DNA from: Microbaculum marinum
Lineage (GTDB): Bacteria; Pseudomonadota; Alphaproteobacteria; Rhizobiales; Tepidamorphaceae
Length of the DNA: 64,000 bases
Assembly: GCF_042646165.1 (NCBI RefSeq)
Contig: NZ_JBHRTC010000008.1
Strand: one strand, 5' to 3'
The position numbers were made by a program, and so were the translations under genes. Numbering within the stretch: position 1 is the first letter of the stretch; each line of letters begins with the position of its first letter. The notes beneath the pieces are model-generated. The model was not told the DNA's origin. It was given only the letters and a program-made list of their open reading frames with translations, and searched no databases. Shown here in pieces: positions 1 to 9,159 of this stretch.

Positions 1-423
1 ATGATGACCCTGATGCAGGTGCCGGCCAAGACCACAGCCTTCCTGCTGCAGCTGTCAGACGACAAGTACGTCATCCTGATGTTGATCAACATCATGCTGC
101 TGGTGCTGGGCACCTTCATGGACATGGCGCCGCTGCTGCTGATCTGCACGCCGATCCTGCTGCCGGTGGTGCTCGCGGTGGGAGTCGACCCGGTCCACTT
201 CGGCATCATCATGATGCTCAACCTGGGAATAGGCCTGGTGACGCCGCCGGTCGGCACGGTGTTGTTCGTCGGCTGCGCCATCGGCAAGGTGTCGATAGAG
301 AAGGTCAGCCGCCATCTGTGGCCGTTCTGGTTCGTGATGATTGCGGTTTTGCTGCTGGTCACGTATTTCCCGGTCTTCGCACTGTATCTTCCAAGCCTGC
401 GCTACCCCGGGGTGTCCTATTGA
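1..423 (+). CDS. TRAP transporter large permease (DctM family), C-terminal part
   Basis: This is the last 140 residues of a DctM-type large membrane subunit of a tripartite ATP-independent periplasmic transporter, which imports organic acids using an ion gradient. Full DctM proteins are about 430 residues, so roughly two thirds lies upstream of the window and the ATG at base 1 is internal. Visible are three or four hydrophobic helices, the conserved stretch LGTFMDMAPLLLICTPILLP and the family loop LGIGLVTPPVGTVLFVGCAI. It is followed 49 bases later by a FadR-type regulator and then two catabolic enzymes, so it probably imports the substrate of that unit. The substrate cannot be read from this fragment. 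Confidence 0.92.
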   Translation: MMTLMQVPAKTTAFLLQLSDDKYVILMLINIMLLVLGTFMDMAPLLLICTPILLPVVLAVGVDPVHFGIIMMLNLGIGLVTPPVGTVLFVGCAIGKVSIEKVSRHLWPFWFVMIAVLLLVTYFPVFALYLPSLRYPGVSY

Positions 424-472
424 AGACTGTGGCTGTCGCCCGTGACGGGCGAGCAATGACGATCGAACCGTG

Positions 473-1219
473 ATGCCGACCACCTCGAGTGCCTTCCGGC
501 CGCTGCGGCCGCCGCGCAACCTGACCAGCGAGCTGATCACCCGCCTCACCGACGAGATCACCGCGGGCAACCTTGCGCCCGGCACCAGGCTCCCCACCGA
601 ACAGGAGATGATGGCCACGTTCGGCGTCAGCCGCACGGTGGTGCGCGAGGCGATCGCCGTGCTGCGGGCCGAAGGCCTGGTCGAGACGCGGCAGGGATCG
701 GGCGCCTTCGTCTCCGTCGATCCCGGCCGCAGGCCGTTCCGGATCGATCCCGAGGGACTGCAGTCGCTCGCCGAGGTGCTGAACGTCATGGAACTGCGCA
801 TCGCCGTGGAGAGCGAGGCGGCGGGGCTCGCCGCCGAGCGGCGCACCAAGGCGGACCTGGCCCGAATGGACCGGACGATCGCCGCCTTCCGCAAGGCGAT
901 CGAGCGCGGCGAGACGGCGGTAGACGCGGACTACGACTTCCACGCCGCCATCGGCCGGGCGACCGGAAACACCTACTTTTCGCAGTTCCTGGGCTTCCTC
1001 GGCCGCTTCATCATTCCGCGGCAGACGATCCACGTCGACGCCGAGGACGCCGATAGCCGCAGGCAATACCTGGAAGGCGTGCTGAAGGAGCACCTGGAGA
1101 TCCGCCGGACCATCGGCGACGGCGAGATGATCGCCGCCCGCGCGGCGATGCGCACCCATCTCGAGCACGGCGTCCAGCGCTACAAGCGCCTGGCCGGCCA
1201 GTCCGCCGCGCGCCGCTAG
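473..1219 (+). CDS. GntR-family transcriptional regulator, FadR subfamily (FCD domain)
   Basis: The protein has 248 residues. It has an N-terminal winged helix-turn-helix (about residues 20-85, with GTRLPTEQEMMATFGVSR and VVREAIAVLRAEGLVETRQG) and a C-terminal all-helical FCD ligand-binding domain. In this family the FCD domain usually binds an organic acid, often with a metal held by Asp/His residues; DYDFHAAIGRATGN fits that motif. The ATG at 473 directly follows an in-frame GTG at 470, and either could be the start. It lies between a TRAP permease and a DapA-like aldolase, which suggests local repression of this catabolic unit. The ligand is unknown. Confidence 0.9.
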   Translation: MPTTSSAFRPLRPPRNLTSELITRLTDEITAGNLAPGTRLPTEQEMMATFGVSRTVVREAIAVLRAEGLVETRQGSGAFVSVDPGRRPFRIDPEGLQSLAEVLNVMELRIAVESEAAGLAAERRTKADLARMDRTIAAFRKAIERGETAVDADYDFHAAIGRATGNTYFSQFLGFLGRFIIPRQTIHVDAEDADSRRQYLEGVLKEHLEIRRTIGDGEMIAARAAMRTHLEHGVQRYKRLAGQSAARR

Positions 1220-1299
1220 GCTCCGATGACCTGCGGCGACTTGCGGGCACCGCACCGCCGGGCCATGGTGTGCCCCGCCGCGCCTGACAGGGACGCCAC

Positions 1300-2196
1300 A
1301 TGCCGCTGCCAGTTGATCGCCTGAAAGGCTCGATACCGCCGCTCGTCACGCCGTTTCGCGGCGGCGAGGTCGACCATGACGCCTATGCACGCCTGGTCGA
1401 GATGCAGGTCGAGGGCGGATCGCACGGGATGCTCGTCAACGGCACGACCTCCGAGCCTGCCTCGCTGACGACCGAGGAGCGGAACCGCACGGTCGACACC
1501 GCGGTCGCCGCCGCGGCCGGCCGCTTCCCCGTCGTCGCCGCGACCGGGTCGCAGTCGATCTGGGAAACCCGGCTGCTGACCGACCACGCGGTCGAGGCCG
1601 GCGCCGACGCCGTGCTGATCGTCACGCCCTACTACACGCGGCCGCCGCAGCGCGGCATGGTGGAATACTACCTGGAGGTCACCCGCGACGTCCCCGTCCC
1701 CTGGATGATCTATCACATCCCCGGCCGCACAGCCGTCTCGGTCACCCTCGACACGGTGCGGGAGCTGAAGGAGAAGTCGCCGACCTTCGTCGGCATGAAG
1801 CACGCCTCTCCGGACCTCGATTTCGTCTCCGACTGCCTGGCGGCGGTCGGCGAGGACTTCCGCATCTTCGTCGGCCTCGAGCACCTGTCCTTTCCGATGA
1901 TGACGGTCGGCGCCTGCGGCCTGATGAACGCCGTCGGCAACATCCGGCCGACGGACCTCGCCGAACTCTGCGAAGCCGTCTGGGCGGGCGACCTGAAGGC
2001 GGGGCGCGCATTGCACCAGCGGCTCCACGAGATCAACAAGGCGGTGTTCTTCGACATCAATCCGATCCCGATGAAATATATGATGAAGCGTCTCGGCATC
2101 CTGCCGGACAACGAACACCGCCTGCCGATCGTGCCGGCGACGCCGGACCTGGAAGCGCGCCTCGACGAGGTGCTCGCCCGGGCCGGCATGATCTGA
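1300..2196 (+). CDS. DapA/dihydrodipicolinate synthase-family aldolase
   Basis: A 298-residue class I aldolase/lyase of the DHDPS-NAL superfamily, of full family length. It shows the pyruvate-binding GTTSE motif (about residues 48-52; GTTGE in DapA), the tyrosine motif VTPYYTRPP, and the Schiff-base lysine in FVGMKHASPD (about residue 160). YHIPGRT replaces the usual YNxPxRT. AGGGA precedes the ATG by 8 bases. Because the gene sits with a TRAP transporter, a FadR regulator and an FAH-family hydrolase rather than with lysine genes, I infer a catabolic aldolase or dehydratase acting on a 2-keto-3-deoxy acid or similar. Biosynthetic DapA is less likely. Exact substrate unknown. Confidence 0.88.
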   Translation: MPLPVDRLKGSIPPLVTPFRGGEVDHDAYARLVEMQVEGGSHGMLVNGTTSEPASLTTEERNRTVDTAVAAAAGRFPVVAATGSQSIWETRLLTDHAVEAGADAVLIVTPYYTRPPQRGMVEYYLEVTRDVPVPWMIYHIPGRTAVSVTLDTVRELKEKSPTFVGMKHASPDLDFVSDCLAAVGEDFRIFVGLEHLSFPMMTVGACGLMNAVGNIRPTDLAELCEAVWAGDLKAGRALHQRLHEINKAVFFDINPIPMKYMMKRLGILPDNEHRLPIVPATPDLEARLDEVLARAGMI

Positions 2197-2221
2197 ACCA
2201 TCGCGATTCGAGGAACTGGCA

Positions 2222-3082
2222 ATGCGACTTACCAGCTACAGGTCGGGCGACACGGTGTCCTGGGGCGGCGTCGTCGACGGCGGGATCGTCGATCTGCGCA
2301 AGCGACTGCCGGACTATCCGACCGTGCGCGCTTTGCTGGAGGACGATGGTTTCGATGATGCACGCGTTGCCCTCTACGGGGCGGATCCCGATGTCGGGCT
2401 CGACACGGTGACGCTGCTGCCGCCGGTAACCGATCCCGGAAAGATCATCTGCATCGGGGTCAACTACGCAAATCGCAATGCGGAGTATCGGGACGGGTCG
2501 CAGGAAGCCCCCTATCCCTCGATGTTCGTGCGCTTTCCGGGGTCCTTCGTCGGCCACCGCACGCCGATCGAGCGGCCGCCGGTCTCCGATCAACTCGACT
2601 ACGAGGGCGAGATCGCGCTGGTGATCGGTACGCCCGGGCGGCGCATTCCCGCCGAGCGGGCGCTTGGCCACGTCGCCGGGGCGACGCTGGCCAACGAGGG
2701 CACCGTCCGCGACTGGGTGCGCCATGCCAAGTTCAACGTCACGCAAGGCAAGAACTTCGACCGATCCGGTGCGATCGGTCCGTGGCTGGTGACCGCCGAC
2801 GAGATCGATCTCGCCGCGCCGCTGCGCCTGACGACGACCGTCAACGGCGAGGTCCGCCAGGATGATACCACCGACAGCATGATGTTCTCGTTCGCCCGGC
2901 TGATCGAGTACATCACCACCTTCACGACGCTGAAACCCGGCGACATGATCCTGACCGGCACTCCGACCGGCGCCGGCGCCCGCTTCGATCCGCCGCGCTG
3001 GCTCGTGCCCGGCGACGTCGTCGAGGTGACCGTCCCCGAGATCGGCACACTGACAAACGCCGTGATCGACGAACCGAAGTGA
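2222..3082 (+). CDS. Fumarylacetoacetate hydrolase (FAH)-family protein
   Basis: A 286-residue FAH-fold enzyme of the common bacterial two-part form. A short N-terminal domain is followed from about residue 75 by the catalytic domain with KIICIGVNYANRNAEY. Metal-binding acidic residues sit in DYEGEIALVIG, and the family motif LKPGDMILTGTPTGAG is near residue 240. Known members are acylpyruvate hydrolases, 2-keto-3-deoxy-acid dehydratases/hydrolases, HpcE-type isomerases and ureidoglycolate lyases. GAGGAA lies about 7 bases before the ATG and the gene starts 25 bases after the aldolase, so the two are likely co-transcribed. I infer it processes the same oxo-acid pathway; the specific reaction is open. 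Confidence 0.88.
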   Translation: MRLTSYRSGDTVSWGGVVDGGIVDLRKRLPDYPTVRALLEDDGFDDARVALYGADPDVGLDTVTLLPPVTDPGKIICIGVNYANRNAEYRDGSQEAPYPSMFVRFPGSFVGHRTPIERPPVSDQLDYEGEIALVIGTPGRRIPAERALGHVAGATLANEGTVRDWVRHAKFNVTQGKNFDRSGAIGPWLVTADEIDLAAPLRLTTTVNGEVRQDDTTDSMMFSFARLIEYITTFTTLKPGDMILTGTPTGAGARFDPPRWLVPGDVVEVTVPEIGTLTNAVIDEPK

Positions 3083-3122
3083 CGAGGCTCCGCTCGCCGG
3101 ACCGGCTTCCGTTCCCCCGGCC

Positions 3123-4340
3123 ATGACCTTCAAGCGCGACACCTTCGCCCTGACGGCCCTGCTCGGCACGCTGACGGCGCTCGGGCCGCTGTCGACGGAC
3201 ATGTACCTGCCGTCACTGCCGTCGCTGACCGACAGGCTCGGCAGCACACCGGCCGAGGCTCAGCTGACCCTGTCGGCCTTCCTGTTCGGCTTTGCCTCCA
3301 CCCAGATCTTCTACGGGCCTCTGTCGGACCGCTACGGCCGCAGGCCGGTGCTGCTTGCGGGTCTGGCGATCTTCATCGTGGCGAGCGCCCTGTGCGCGAT
3401 GGCCGCATCGATGCCGCTGCTGATCGCCGCCCGTTTCCTGCAGGCCGTCGGTGCGTCGGGGCCGATCGTACTGGCCCGCGCGGTGGCCCGCGACCTCTAT
3501 TCCGGCCGTCGCGCCGGCCAGGAACTTGCGCTGATGGCGACCATCATGGGGATCGTCCCGACGCTGGCGCCGACGCTGGGCGGCGTCATGGAGATCTTCT
3601 TCGGCTGGCGGTCGAGCTTCATCCTCACCGTGGCGCTCGGCCTGCTGCTGTTCGTTCTGGTCGCATTGCGGCTGCCGGAAACGCTGCCGAAGAGCGCCCT
3701 CGACCCGCCGACACCGCTCGGCATGATCAGGATCTTCGCTCGACTGGTGCGCCACCGGCAGTTCGTCGTCTACGTGTCGATGGTCTGCCTGTGCTACGCG
3801 ACGGTGTTCACCTTCATCTCGGTCTCCTCCTACGTGCTGCAGGGCCAGTACGGGCTGACGCCGCTCGCCTTCGGCGTCTCCTTCGGCCTGTGCAGCCTCG
3901 GCTACATCTGCGGGACGCTGCTCGGCCGCAAGGTCACCGGCCTGTACGGGATCGACGCCGGGATCGCGCTCGGCGCCAGCCTGATGAGCGTCGGCGGCGC
4001 GGCGGTGGTGTTCTTCGTCGTCACCGACCTCGGCGGCGTCTACGCGGTGGTCGCGGCTTCCGCCGTCGCCTTCGCCGGCGTCGGCAGCGCGCTCGCCCAG
4101 TCGATGGCCGGCACGCTGATGCCGTTCCCGGAGAACGCCGGCGCCGCCTCGTCGCTGATGGGGGTGTGCCAGATGACGTCGGCGGCGCTGATGGGCGTGT
4201 TCGTGGCGGCGGTCATGGACGCCGGCGTGTTCGCCGACCAGGCGCTGCCGCTGGCGCTCGCCATGGCCGGGCTCGGCGGCCTGACCCTTGCCGTGTTCCT
4301 GGCAAGCCGCCGCACCCGCAAGTCCGGCATCACCGACTGA
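3123..4340 (+). CDS. MFS multidrug efflux transporter, Bcr/CflA type
   Basis: A 405-residue, 12-helix major facilitator. The N-terminus LGPLSTDMYLPSLPSLTDRL is characteristic of the Bcr/CflA drug:proton antiporter family, and the loop after helix 2 has GPLSDRYGRRPVLLAGL, the MFS motif A. FLQAVGASGPIVLARAVARD matches the conserved helix 4 region. Members export bicyclomycin, chloramphenicol, sulfonamides or cysteine-related compounds. It starts 40 bases after the FAH gene and ends 7 bases before the convergent PBP gene, so it may be the last gene of the upstream run. No strong ribosome-binding site is visible. Confidence 0.9.
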   Translation: MTFKRDTFALTALLGTLTALGPLSTDMYLPSLPSLTDRLGSTPAEAQLTLSAFLFGFASTQIFYGPLSDRYGRRPVLLAGLAIFIVASALCAMAASMPLLIAARFLQAVGASGPIVLARAVARDLYSGRRAGQELALMATIMGIVPTLAPTLGGVMEIFFGWRSSFILTVALGLLLFVLVALRLPETLPKSALDPPTPLGMIRIFARLVRHRQFVVYVSMVCLCYATVFTFISVSSYVLQGQYGLTPLAFGVSFGLCSLGYICGTLLGRKVTGLYGIDAGIALGASLMSVGGAAVVFFVVTDLGGVYAVVAASAVAFAGVGSALAQSMAGTLMPFPENAGAASSLMGVCQMTSAALMGVFVAAVMDAGVFADQALPLALAMAGLGGLTLAVFLASRRTRKSGITD

Positions 4341-4347
4341 CCCGGAT

Positions 4348-6513
4348 TCAGCCCCCGAACAGGCGCTTGAAGAAGCCGTTCTGGCCGAACAGGCCGTTGC
4401 GGGCCGGCGCCTGCGCCGCCGGGCGCACCTGCGCGCTCGGATCGTAGCCGGCGGTCTGGCTCGCCGGGTCCTGCATCCACGGCTGCGTCTCGCCGGAGGC
4501 GACCATCGGCTCGTTGCCGCGCGGCTGGTAGTCGCCGGGCAGGTCGGCCATCGCCAGGCCCTCGTGCGCCTCGGCCATGAACGCGTGCCAGATCTCCGCC
4601 GGCAGGCTGCCGCCGGTCACCTTCTTGGTCGGTGTGCCGTCGTCGTTGCCGAGCCAGACGCCGGCGACGAGATAGGCGGTGTAGCCGATGAACCAGGCGT
4701 TCTTGTACTCCTGGCTGGTGCCGGTCTTGCCGGCGGCCGGCCACTGGTCGAAGCCGGCGCGGCGGCCGGTGCCGTCGGCGACCGTCTGCTTCAGCATGTA
4801 GTTCATCTCGCCGACGGCGTAGGGCGAGACCACCTGGCCCGGCCCGTCGCCGCTGCGCTCGTAGAGAAGTTCGCCCTCGGTCGTGCGGATCCGTCGGATC
4901 ACGTAGGGCACCACGCCGTAGCCACCGCTGGCGAACGGCACGTAGGCGCTGACCAGCTCGAGCGGCGTCACCTCCGAGGTGCCCAGCGCGATCGACATGT
5001 TGTTGGGGATCTCGGAGCGGATGCCGAGGCGGTGGGCGGCCTCGATCACCCGCTCGGTGCCGAGTTCCGCCGTCAGCTTGACGGCCACCGTGTTGATCGA
5101 ATCCTTCAGGCCCTCGGTCAGCGTGACCGGGCCGCGGTATTTGTTGGAATAGTTGCCGGGCGACCAGTCGCCGAAGCTGACGGGAATGTCGTTGCGCATC
5201 GTCTCCGGCGTCAGCCCGGCTTCCATCGCGGCGAGGTAGACGAAGGTCTTGAACGACGAGCCCGGCTGCCGCTTTGCCTTGATGGCGCGGTTGAACTGGC
5301 TCTTGACATAGTTGCGGCCGCCGATGATGGCCCGCACCGCGCCGCTGGTGTCCATGGCCACCAGCGCGCCCTCGGAAACGCCCTTCTCGGCGCCCTGCTC
5401 GTCGAGCACCCTGACTAGCGCCGCCTCCGCGGAGTTCTGCATGCGCATGTCGATGGTGGTGTCGACGACGATGTCGGAGCGGACCTCGCCGATGAACGAG
5501 GGCACCTGCTCCCAGACCCAGTCGGCCACGTATCCTGCCGCCTCGCCCGGCGTCTGCGGCCGCATCTCGGCGCCGCTGATCAGCGCCAGCTTGGCGTCGT
5601 CGTCCGATATGAAGCCGGCGTCGACCATGGCGCTGATGACGGTCTGGGCGCGCTCTTCCGCCAGGTCCGGGTTGGCGGTCGGCGCATAACGCGACGGCGC
5701 CTTCAACAGGCCGGCGATGGTGGCCGCCTCCGCCAGCGTCACCTCGCGCGCCGACTTGCCGTAGTAGGTCCGCGCCGCCGCCTCGACGCCGGTCGCGCCG
5801 CCGCCGAGATAGACGCGGTTGAGATACATCTCGAGGATCTCGTCCTTCGAGTACTTGTGCTCAAGCCACAGCGCCAGCAGCACCTCCTGCACCTTGCGGC
5901 GAATGGTGCGCTCTGGCTTCAGGAACAGGTTCTTGGCGAGCTGCTGGGTGATCGTCGAGCCGCCCTGGCGGACGCCGCCGGCGGTGAAGTTGACGAACAC
6001 GGCGCGGGCTAGGCCGACCGGGTCGATGCCGAAATGGGAATAGAACCGCCGGTCCTCGATCGCCATCACGGCCTGCGGCAGGTAGGGCGGCAGCTCGAAC
6101 AGGCGCACCGCCTCGCCGCCGGTCTCGCCGCGGTTGCCGAGCACGGTCCCGTCCGCGGCGACGACCATCACGTTGGCCGGCCGCTCCGGCACCGCCAGTT
6201 CCTCGGGCGGCGGCAGCGTCATCGCGAAATAGCCGATGACGCCCATCACGCCGATCAGCGCCCACAGGCCGAGCACGAAGCCGAGATAGACCAGCCGTCC
6301 GATCGTCCGGCCGATCCCACCGCCTTTGCCGCGGCGGCGCTTGGCCGGCTTGCGCGGTCTGGCGCGTCGGCTGGACGCCGGCGCCTTGGCACTCTTCGTC
6401 CCGGTCTTCACCGAAGCCTTTCGCGCCGGCTTGGCCCGCGATTTCGGCTTGGCCGGCTGCACCGGACCGCCGCCTACCCGATCCTCGGGTCGCAGTCTCA
6501 GATCGGGGCTCAT
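4348..6513 (-). CDS. mrcA: Class A penicillin-binding protein 1A-type (glycosyltransferase/transpeptidase)
   Basis: A 721-residue bifunctional peptidoglycan synthase. A very basic, Lys/Arg/Pro/Ala-rich cytoplasmic tail (residues 1-70) precedes one membrane helix (about 72-98). The GT51 domain has catalytic AIEDRRFYSHFG (Glu153) and GGSTITQQLAKNLFL. The transpeptidase domain has SxxK at SSFK (419-422), SxN at SIN (472-474) and KTG at 596-598. The ATG at 6513 is chosen because GGAAGAG lies about 10 bases upstream; a further in-frame ATG at 6621 would add 36 low-quality residues. The basic tail is unusually long but common in alphaproteobacteria. It is distinct from the pbpC gene at 11247-13408. 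Confidence 0.92.
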   Translation of the reverse strand: MSPDLRLRPEDRVGGGPVQPAKPKSRAKPARKASVKTGTKSAKAPASSRRARPRKPAKRRRGKGGGIGRTIGRLVYLGFVLGLWALIGVMGVIGYFAMTLPPPEELAVPERPANVMVVAADGTVLGNRGETGGEAVRLFELPPYLPQAVMAIEDRRFYSHFGIDPVGLARAVFVNFTAGGVRQGGSTITQQLAKNLFLKPERTIRRKVQEVLLALWLEHKYSKDEILEMYLNRVYLGGGATGVEAAARTYYGKSAREVTLAEAATIAGLLKAPSRYAPTANPDLAEERAQTVISAMVDAGFISDDDAKLALISGAEMRPQTPGEAAGYVADWVWEQVPSFIGEVRSDIVVDTTIDMRMQNSAEAALVRVLDEQGAEKGVSEGALVAMDTSGAVRAIIGGRNYVKSQFNRAIKAKRQPGSSFKTFVYLAAMEAGLTPETMRNDIPVSFGDWSPGNYSNKYRGPVTLTEGLKDSINTVAVKLTAELGTERVIEAAHRLGIRSEIPNNMSIALGTSEVTPLELVSAYVPFASGGYGVVPYVIRRIRTTEGELLYERSGDGPGQVVSPYAVGEMNYMLKQTVADGTGRRAGFDQWPAAGKTGTSQEYKNAWFIGYTAYLVAGVWLGNDDGTPTKKVTGGSLPAEIWHAFMAEAHEGLAMADLPGDYQPRGNEPMVASGETQPWMQDPASQTAGYDPSAQVRPAAQAPARNGLFGQNGFFKRLFGG

Positions 6514-6895
6514 GTCGTAAGGCTCTTCCGCGTGTCGGCCACCCGCCTCGGTCGCGCGCGGCTGTGTTCCGGTTTCCGATTGCCACCCGCCGGGTGCGGG
6601 CGTGGCTGGCCGCATACGCAATACCCTGAACGGCGGCCAACCGGCGCCCGCGAAAAGGCAAAGTAAATCCGGCTACTTAAGGGCGGGTTAAGGATAAGAT
6701 CGTGGCAGGATGGGCGGTCGGGCCCGCCGTTGCACTGGCGCCACAGGCCTTGCCGCCGATGCCGCCTCCGGCTGCGATCACGACCATTTCAAAAGCGCGA
6801 CGATGGCAGAAACGTCCGCAGCATGACACACTTTCCGGCAACCGGAGCGCCGACTGCCGGCGTCCACCTGCCCGGCATCCACACGGGAGAAGCCG
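6514..6895. other. Divergent intergenic region between the PBP1A-type gene and the exported MBL-fold gene
   Basis: This 382-base stretch holds no gene I can support. It must contain the promoters of both divergent neighbours. A direct repeat of TTAAGG occurs twice within about 20 bases near 6677-6695 in the only AT-richer part. The plus-strand gene has a good ribosome-binding site, GGGAGAA, just before 6896. Confidence 0.5.
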
Positions 6896-7744
6896 ATGCG
6901 TCTCGTTCGCCCGTTCGTCTGCGTCGCCCTGCGCCCGACCGTCGGGATCGTCCTGGCGGGCCTCCTCGCCGCGTTGCCGGCCGCTCCGGCCAGTGCCCAG
7001 GATGTCGAGCCCGAGCGCTGTCCCAGATTGATCGCCTACGATCCGCCGCGCGTCGTTCCGGCCGCCTTCCGGCTCGTTCAGGCCGAGGCCGGCAGTGACG
7101 TCCGGCTGACCTATGTCGGCCACTCGACCTTCCTGATCGAGAGCCCCGCCGGCGTCACTATCGCCACCGACTACAACGACATGGTCCGGCCGACGGTGGT
7201 GCCGCGCATCGCGACGATGAACATCGCCCATTCCAGCCACCATTCCTACAACCCGGACCCTGGCATCGAGCACCTGCTGCCCGGCTGGAAGCGCGACGGC
7301 GAGCCGGCGAAGTGGGAGCTGACGGTCGACGACGTCTGGTTGCGCAATGTCACCACCAACATCCGCGGCGGCTTCGCCGAGACCGAGCGCGACGCCAACT
7401 CGATGTTCGTGTTTGAGGTCGCCGGCCTCTGCATCCTGCACCTCGGCCATCTCCACCACGTGCTCACCGGGGATCACCTTAAGGCGCTCGGCCGCATAGA
7501 CGTGGTCCTGGCGCCGGTCGACGGCAGCTATACGCTCGACGTCGAGGGCATGATCGAGACGCTGCAGGACCTGCAGGCGCCGCTGATCATCCCGATGCAC
7601 TATTTCGGCTCCTCCACGCTCAACCGGTTTCTGGTGCGGATGGGCGCGCAGTACGAGGTGGTGCTCAGCGATACGCCGTCGGTGGTCGTCTCGCGCGATT
7701 CGCTTCCCGTCCTGCCGACGGTCCTGGTGCTGCCGGGATACTGA
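6896..7744 (+). CDS. Exported metallo-beta-lactamase-fold protein (UlaG-like)
   Basis: A 282-residue protein with a signal peptide (residues 1-35, ending APASAQ) followed by an MBL-fold domain. The fold is recognised from LTYVGHSTFLIESPAGVTIATDYND near the start of the mature protein, then a histidine cluster AHSSHHSYNPDPG in the metal-motif position, LGHLHHVL, and a late PMHYFG. The canonical HxHxDH is absent: the cluster reads HSSHHSY, without the Asp-His pair, so metal binding may be altered. GGGAGAA precedes the ATG. It is most likely periplasmic. Substrate unknown; UlaG-like lactonase or phosphodiesterase-type hydrolysis is only a family-level guess. Confidence 0.78.
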   Translation: MRLVRPFVCVALRPTVGIVLAGLLAALPAAPASAQDVEPERCPRLIAYDPPRVVPAAFRLVQAEAGSDVRLTYVGHSTFLIESPAGVTIATDYNDMVRPTVVPRIATMNIAHSSHHSYNPDPGIEHLLPGWKRDGEPAKWELTVDDVWLRNVTTNIRGGFAETERDANSMFVFEVAGLCILHLGHLHHVLTGDHLKALGRIDVVLAPVDGSYTLDVEGMIETLQDLQAPLIIPMHYFGSSTLNRFLVRMGAQYEVVLSDTPSVVVSRDSLPVLPTVLVLPGY

Positions 7745-7860
7745 TCGCCGCTGGACCGCAGTTTCCGGGTTTCTGGCAAAGCAATCGAAAGGTTTGGCGC
7801 GATAGGGTGCGCGCAGTCGCGGTCCGCGGGGTGGCCGGCGACCCGGCAGCGGAGCACGAC

Positions 7861-9147
7861 ATGGCCGACACGACGGAACGGACCGCATCGCCTTCGGCGC
7901 TTGCCGGCAGACCGCCGCACGACGACCTCCTCGCCGGCCGCGGTATGGTCCTGCTCGCGGTTGCGGGGCTGCTCGCCGCCATTCTCCTGGCCGGCCTGCT
8001 GCTGCGGGCGCTGACCGAGCCGGGCGATACCAATTCCTACGCACCACTTGCCGACGCGTTCCTGCACGGGCGCCTGGACATCACCGGCTGCGTCGACGTC
8101 GACTGCGCGATCCACGACGGCAGGACCTGGGTGATCTTCCCGCCCCTGCCGGCGGTTCTGGCGATGCCGTTCGTGGCGATGTTCGGCCCCGGCTTCGCCG
8201 GCTTCATCGCGCTGGCGCTGGTTGCCACGGCCGTTTCGCTGTGGATGTGGTGGCGCATCTTCGGTCGGCTGTCGCTCGACCGGCCGGCGGCGATCTGGCT
8301 GCTGCTTGCTCTCGCCTTCGGGACGCCGCTCTACTACGTCACCATCCGCGGCGACGGGGTCTGGTTCTTCGCCCAGTCGACGGCGTTCCTGCTGGTCACC
8401 TTCGCGATCCACCAGACCCTGCGGGGCAGTACGCTCTGGCTTGCCGGCCTCGCCATCGGGCTGGCGTTTCTCAGCCGGCAGATGTCGCTGTTCTACCTGC
8501 CGTTCCTGTTCGTCCTGGCGCTGAGAACCGACGAGCCGCTGATCTCGCTGCGCTGGCCGCACTGGCGCCGCGCGCTGGCGCTCGGTTTGCCCGTCGCCGC
8601 GGCGCTCGCCGTCTACTTTCTCTACAACTATGCCCGCTTCGGCGATCCGCTCGACACCGGCTACGGCTACATGATGCCGCCCGGGCCGGACGACAGGACC
8701 ATGGTCGACGACCGGCTCGACCGGTACGGCCTGTTCTCCTCGGCCTACCTGCTGTTCAACGTCATGTACCTGTTCGTGCAGGGCTTCCACCTGGAGTTCG
8801 CCGGCCCGACCATGACGGTGCCGCAGATGCTGGATTCCGCCGGCACCTCGCTGCTCGCCGCCAGCCCCTTCGTCCTGCTCGCGGTCTTCGCGCCGCTGAG
8901 GCGGCCGGTCGCGATCGGCGTCCTGACGATCTTGATCATCGCTGTGCCGATCCTGTTCTACCATTCCAACGGCTTCACCCAGTACAATGCCCAGCGCTAC
9001 GTGCTCGACTGGCTGCCCGTCCTGCTCGTCATCCTCGCCTTCGCGCTGCGCCGCGCGCACCTGCTGCCGGCGCTGCAGGTGCTGGTGACCTACGCGATCG
9101 GACTGAACGTCGTGACCATGGTGATGCTGGCGCTGACCGCGACCTGA
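7861..9147 (+). CDS. Polytopic membrane protein, GT-C glycosyltransferase-like
   Basis: A 428-residue protein with about ten hydrophobic helices. After the first helix comes a periplasmic loop with paired acidic residues and GDTNSYAPLADAFLHGRLDI, the type of loop that carries catalytic Asp/Glu in GT-C enzymes using polyprenyl-phosphate sugars. I see no diagnostic motif that fixes the family, so the call is tentative. GCGGAG lies upstream of the ATG at 7861; a GTG at 7807 would add 18 residues without support. It converges with gtrA (13 bases apart) and lies beside a UbiA-type lipid-phosphate pentosyltransferase, which fits a lipid-linked sugar user. Confidence 0.55.
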   Translation: MADTTERTASPSALAGRPPHDDLLAGRGMVLLAVAGLLAAILLAGLLLRALTEPGDTNSYAPLADAFLHGRLDITGCVDVDCAIHDGRTWVIFPPLPAVLAMPFVAMFGPGFAGFIALALVATAVSLWMWWRIFGRLSLDRPAAIWLLLALAFGTPLYYVTIRGDGVWFFAQSTAFLLVTFAIHQTLRGSTLWLAGLAIGLAFLSRQMSLFYLPFLFVLALRTDEPLISLRWPHWRRALALGLPVAAALAVYFLYNYARFGDPLDTGYGYMMPPGPDDRTMVDDRLDRYGLFSSAYLLFNVMYLFVQGFHLEFAGPTMTVPQMLDSAGTSLLAASPFVLLAVFAPLRRPVAIGVLTILIIAVPILFYHSNGFTQYNAQRYVLDWLPVLLVILAFALRRAHLLPALQVLVTYAIGLNVVTMVMLALTAT

Positions 9148-9159
9148 CGCGCCCGACGC

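Noticed and set aside
1300..2196. Biosynthetic dapA
   Set aside because: Motif changes and the catabolic neighbourhood argue for a paralogue; no symbol was assigned.
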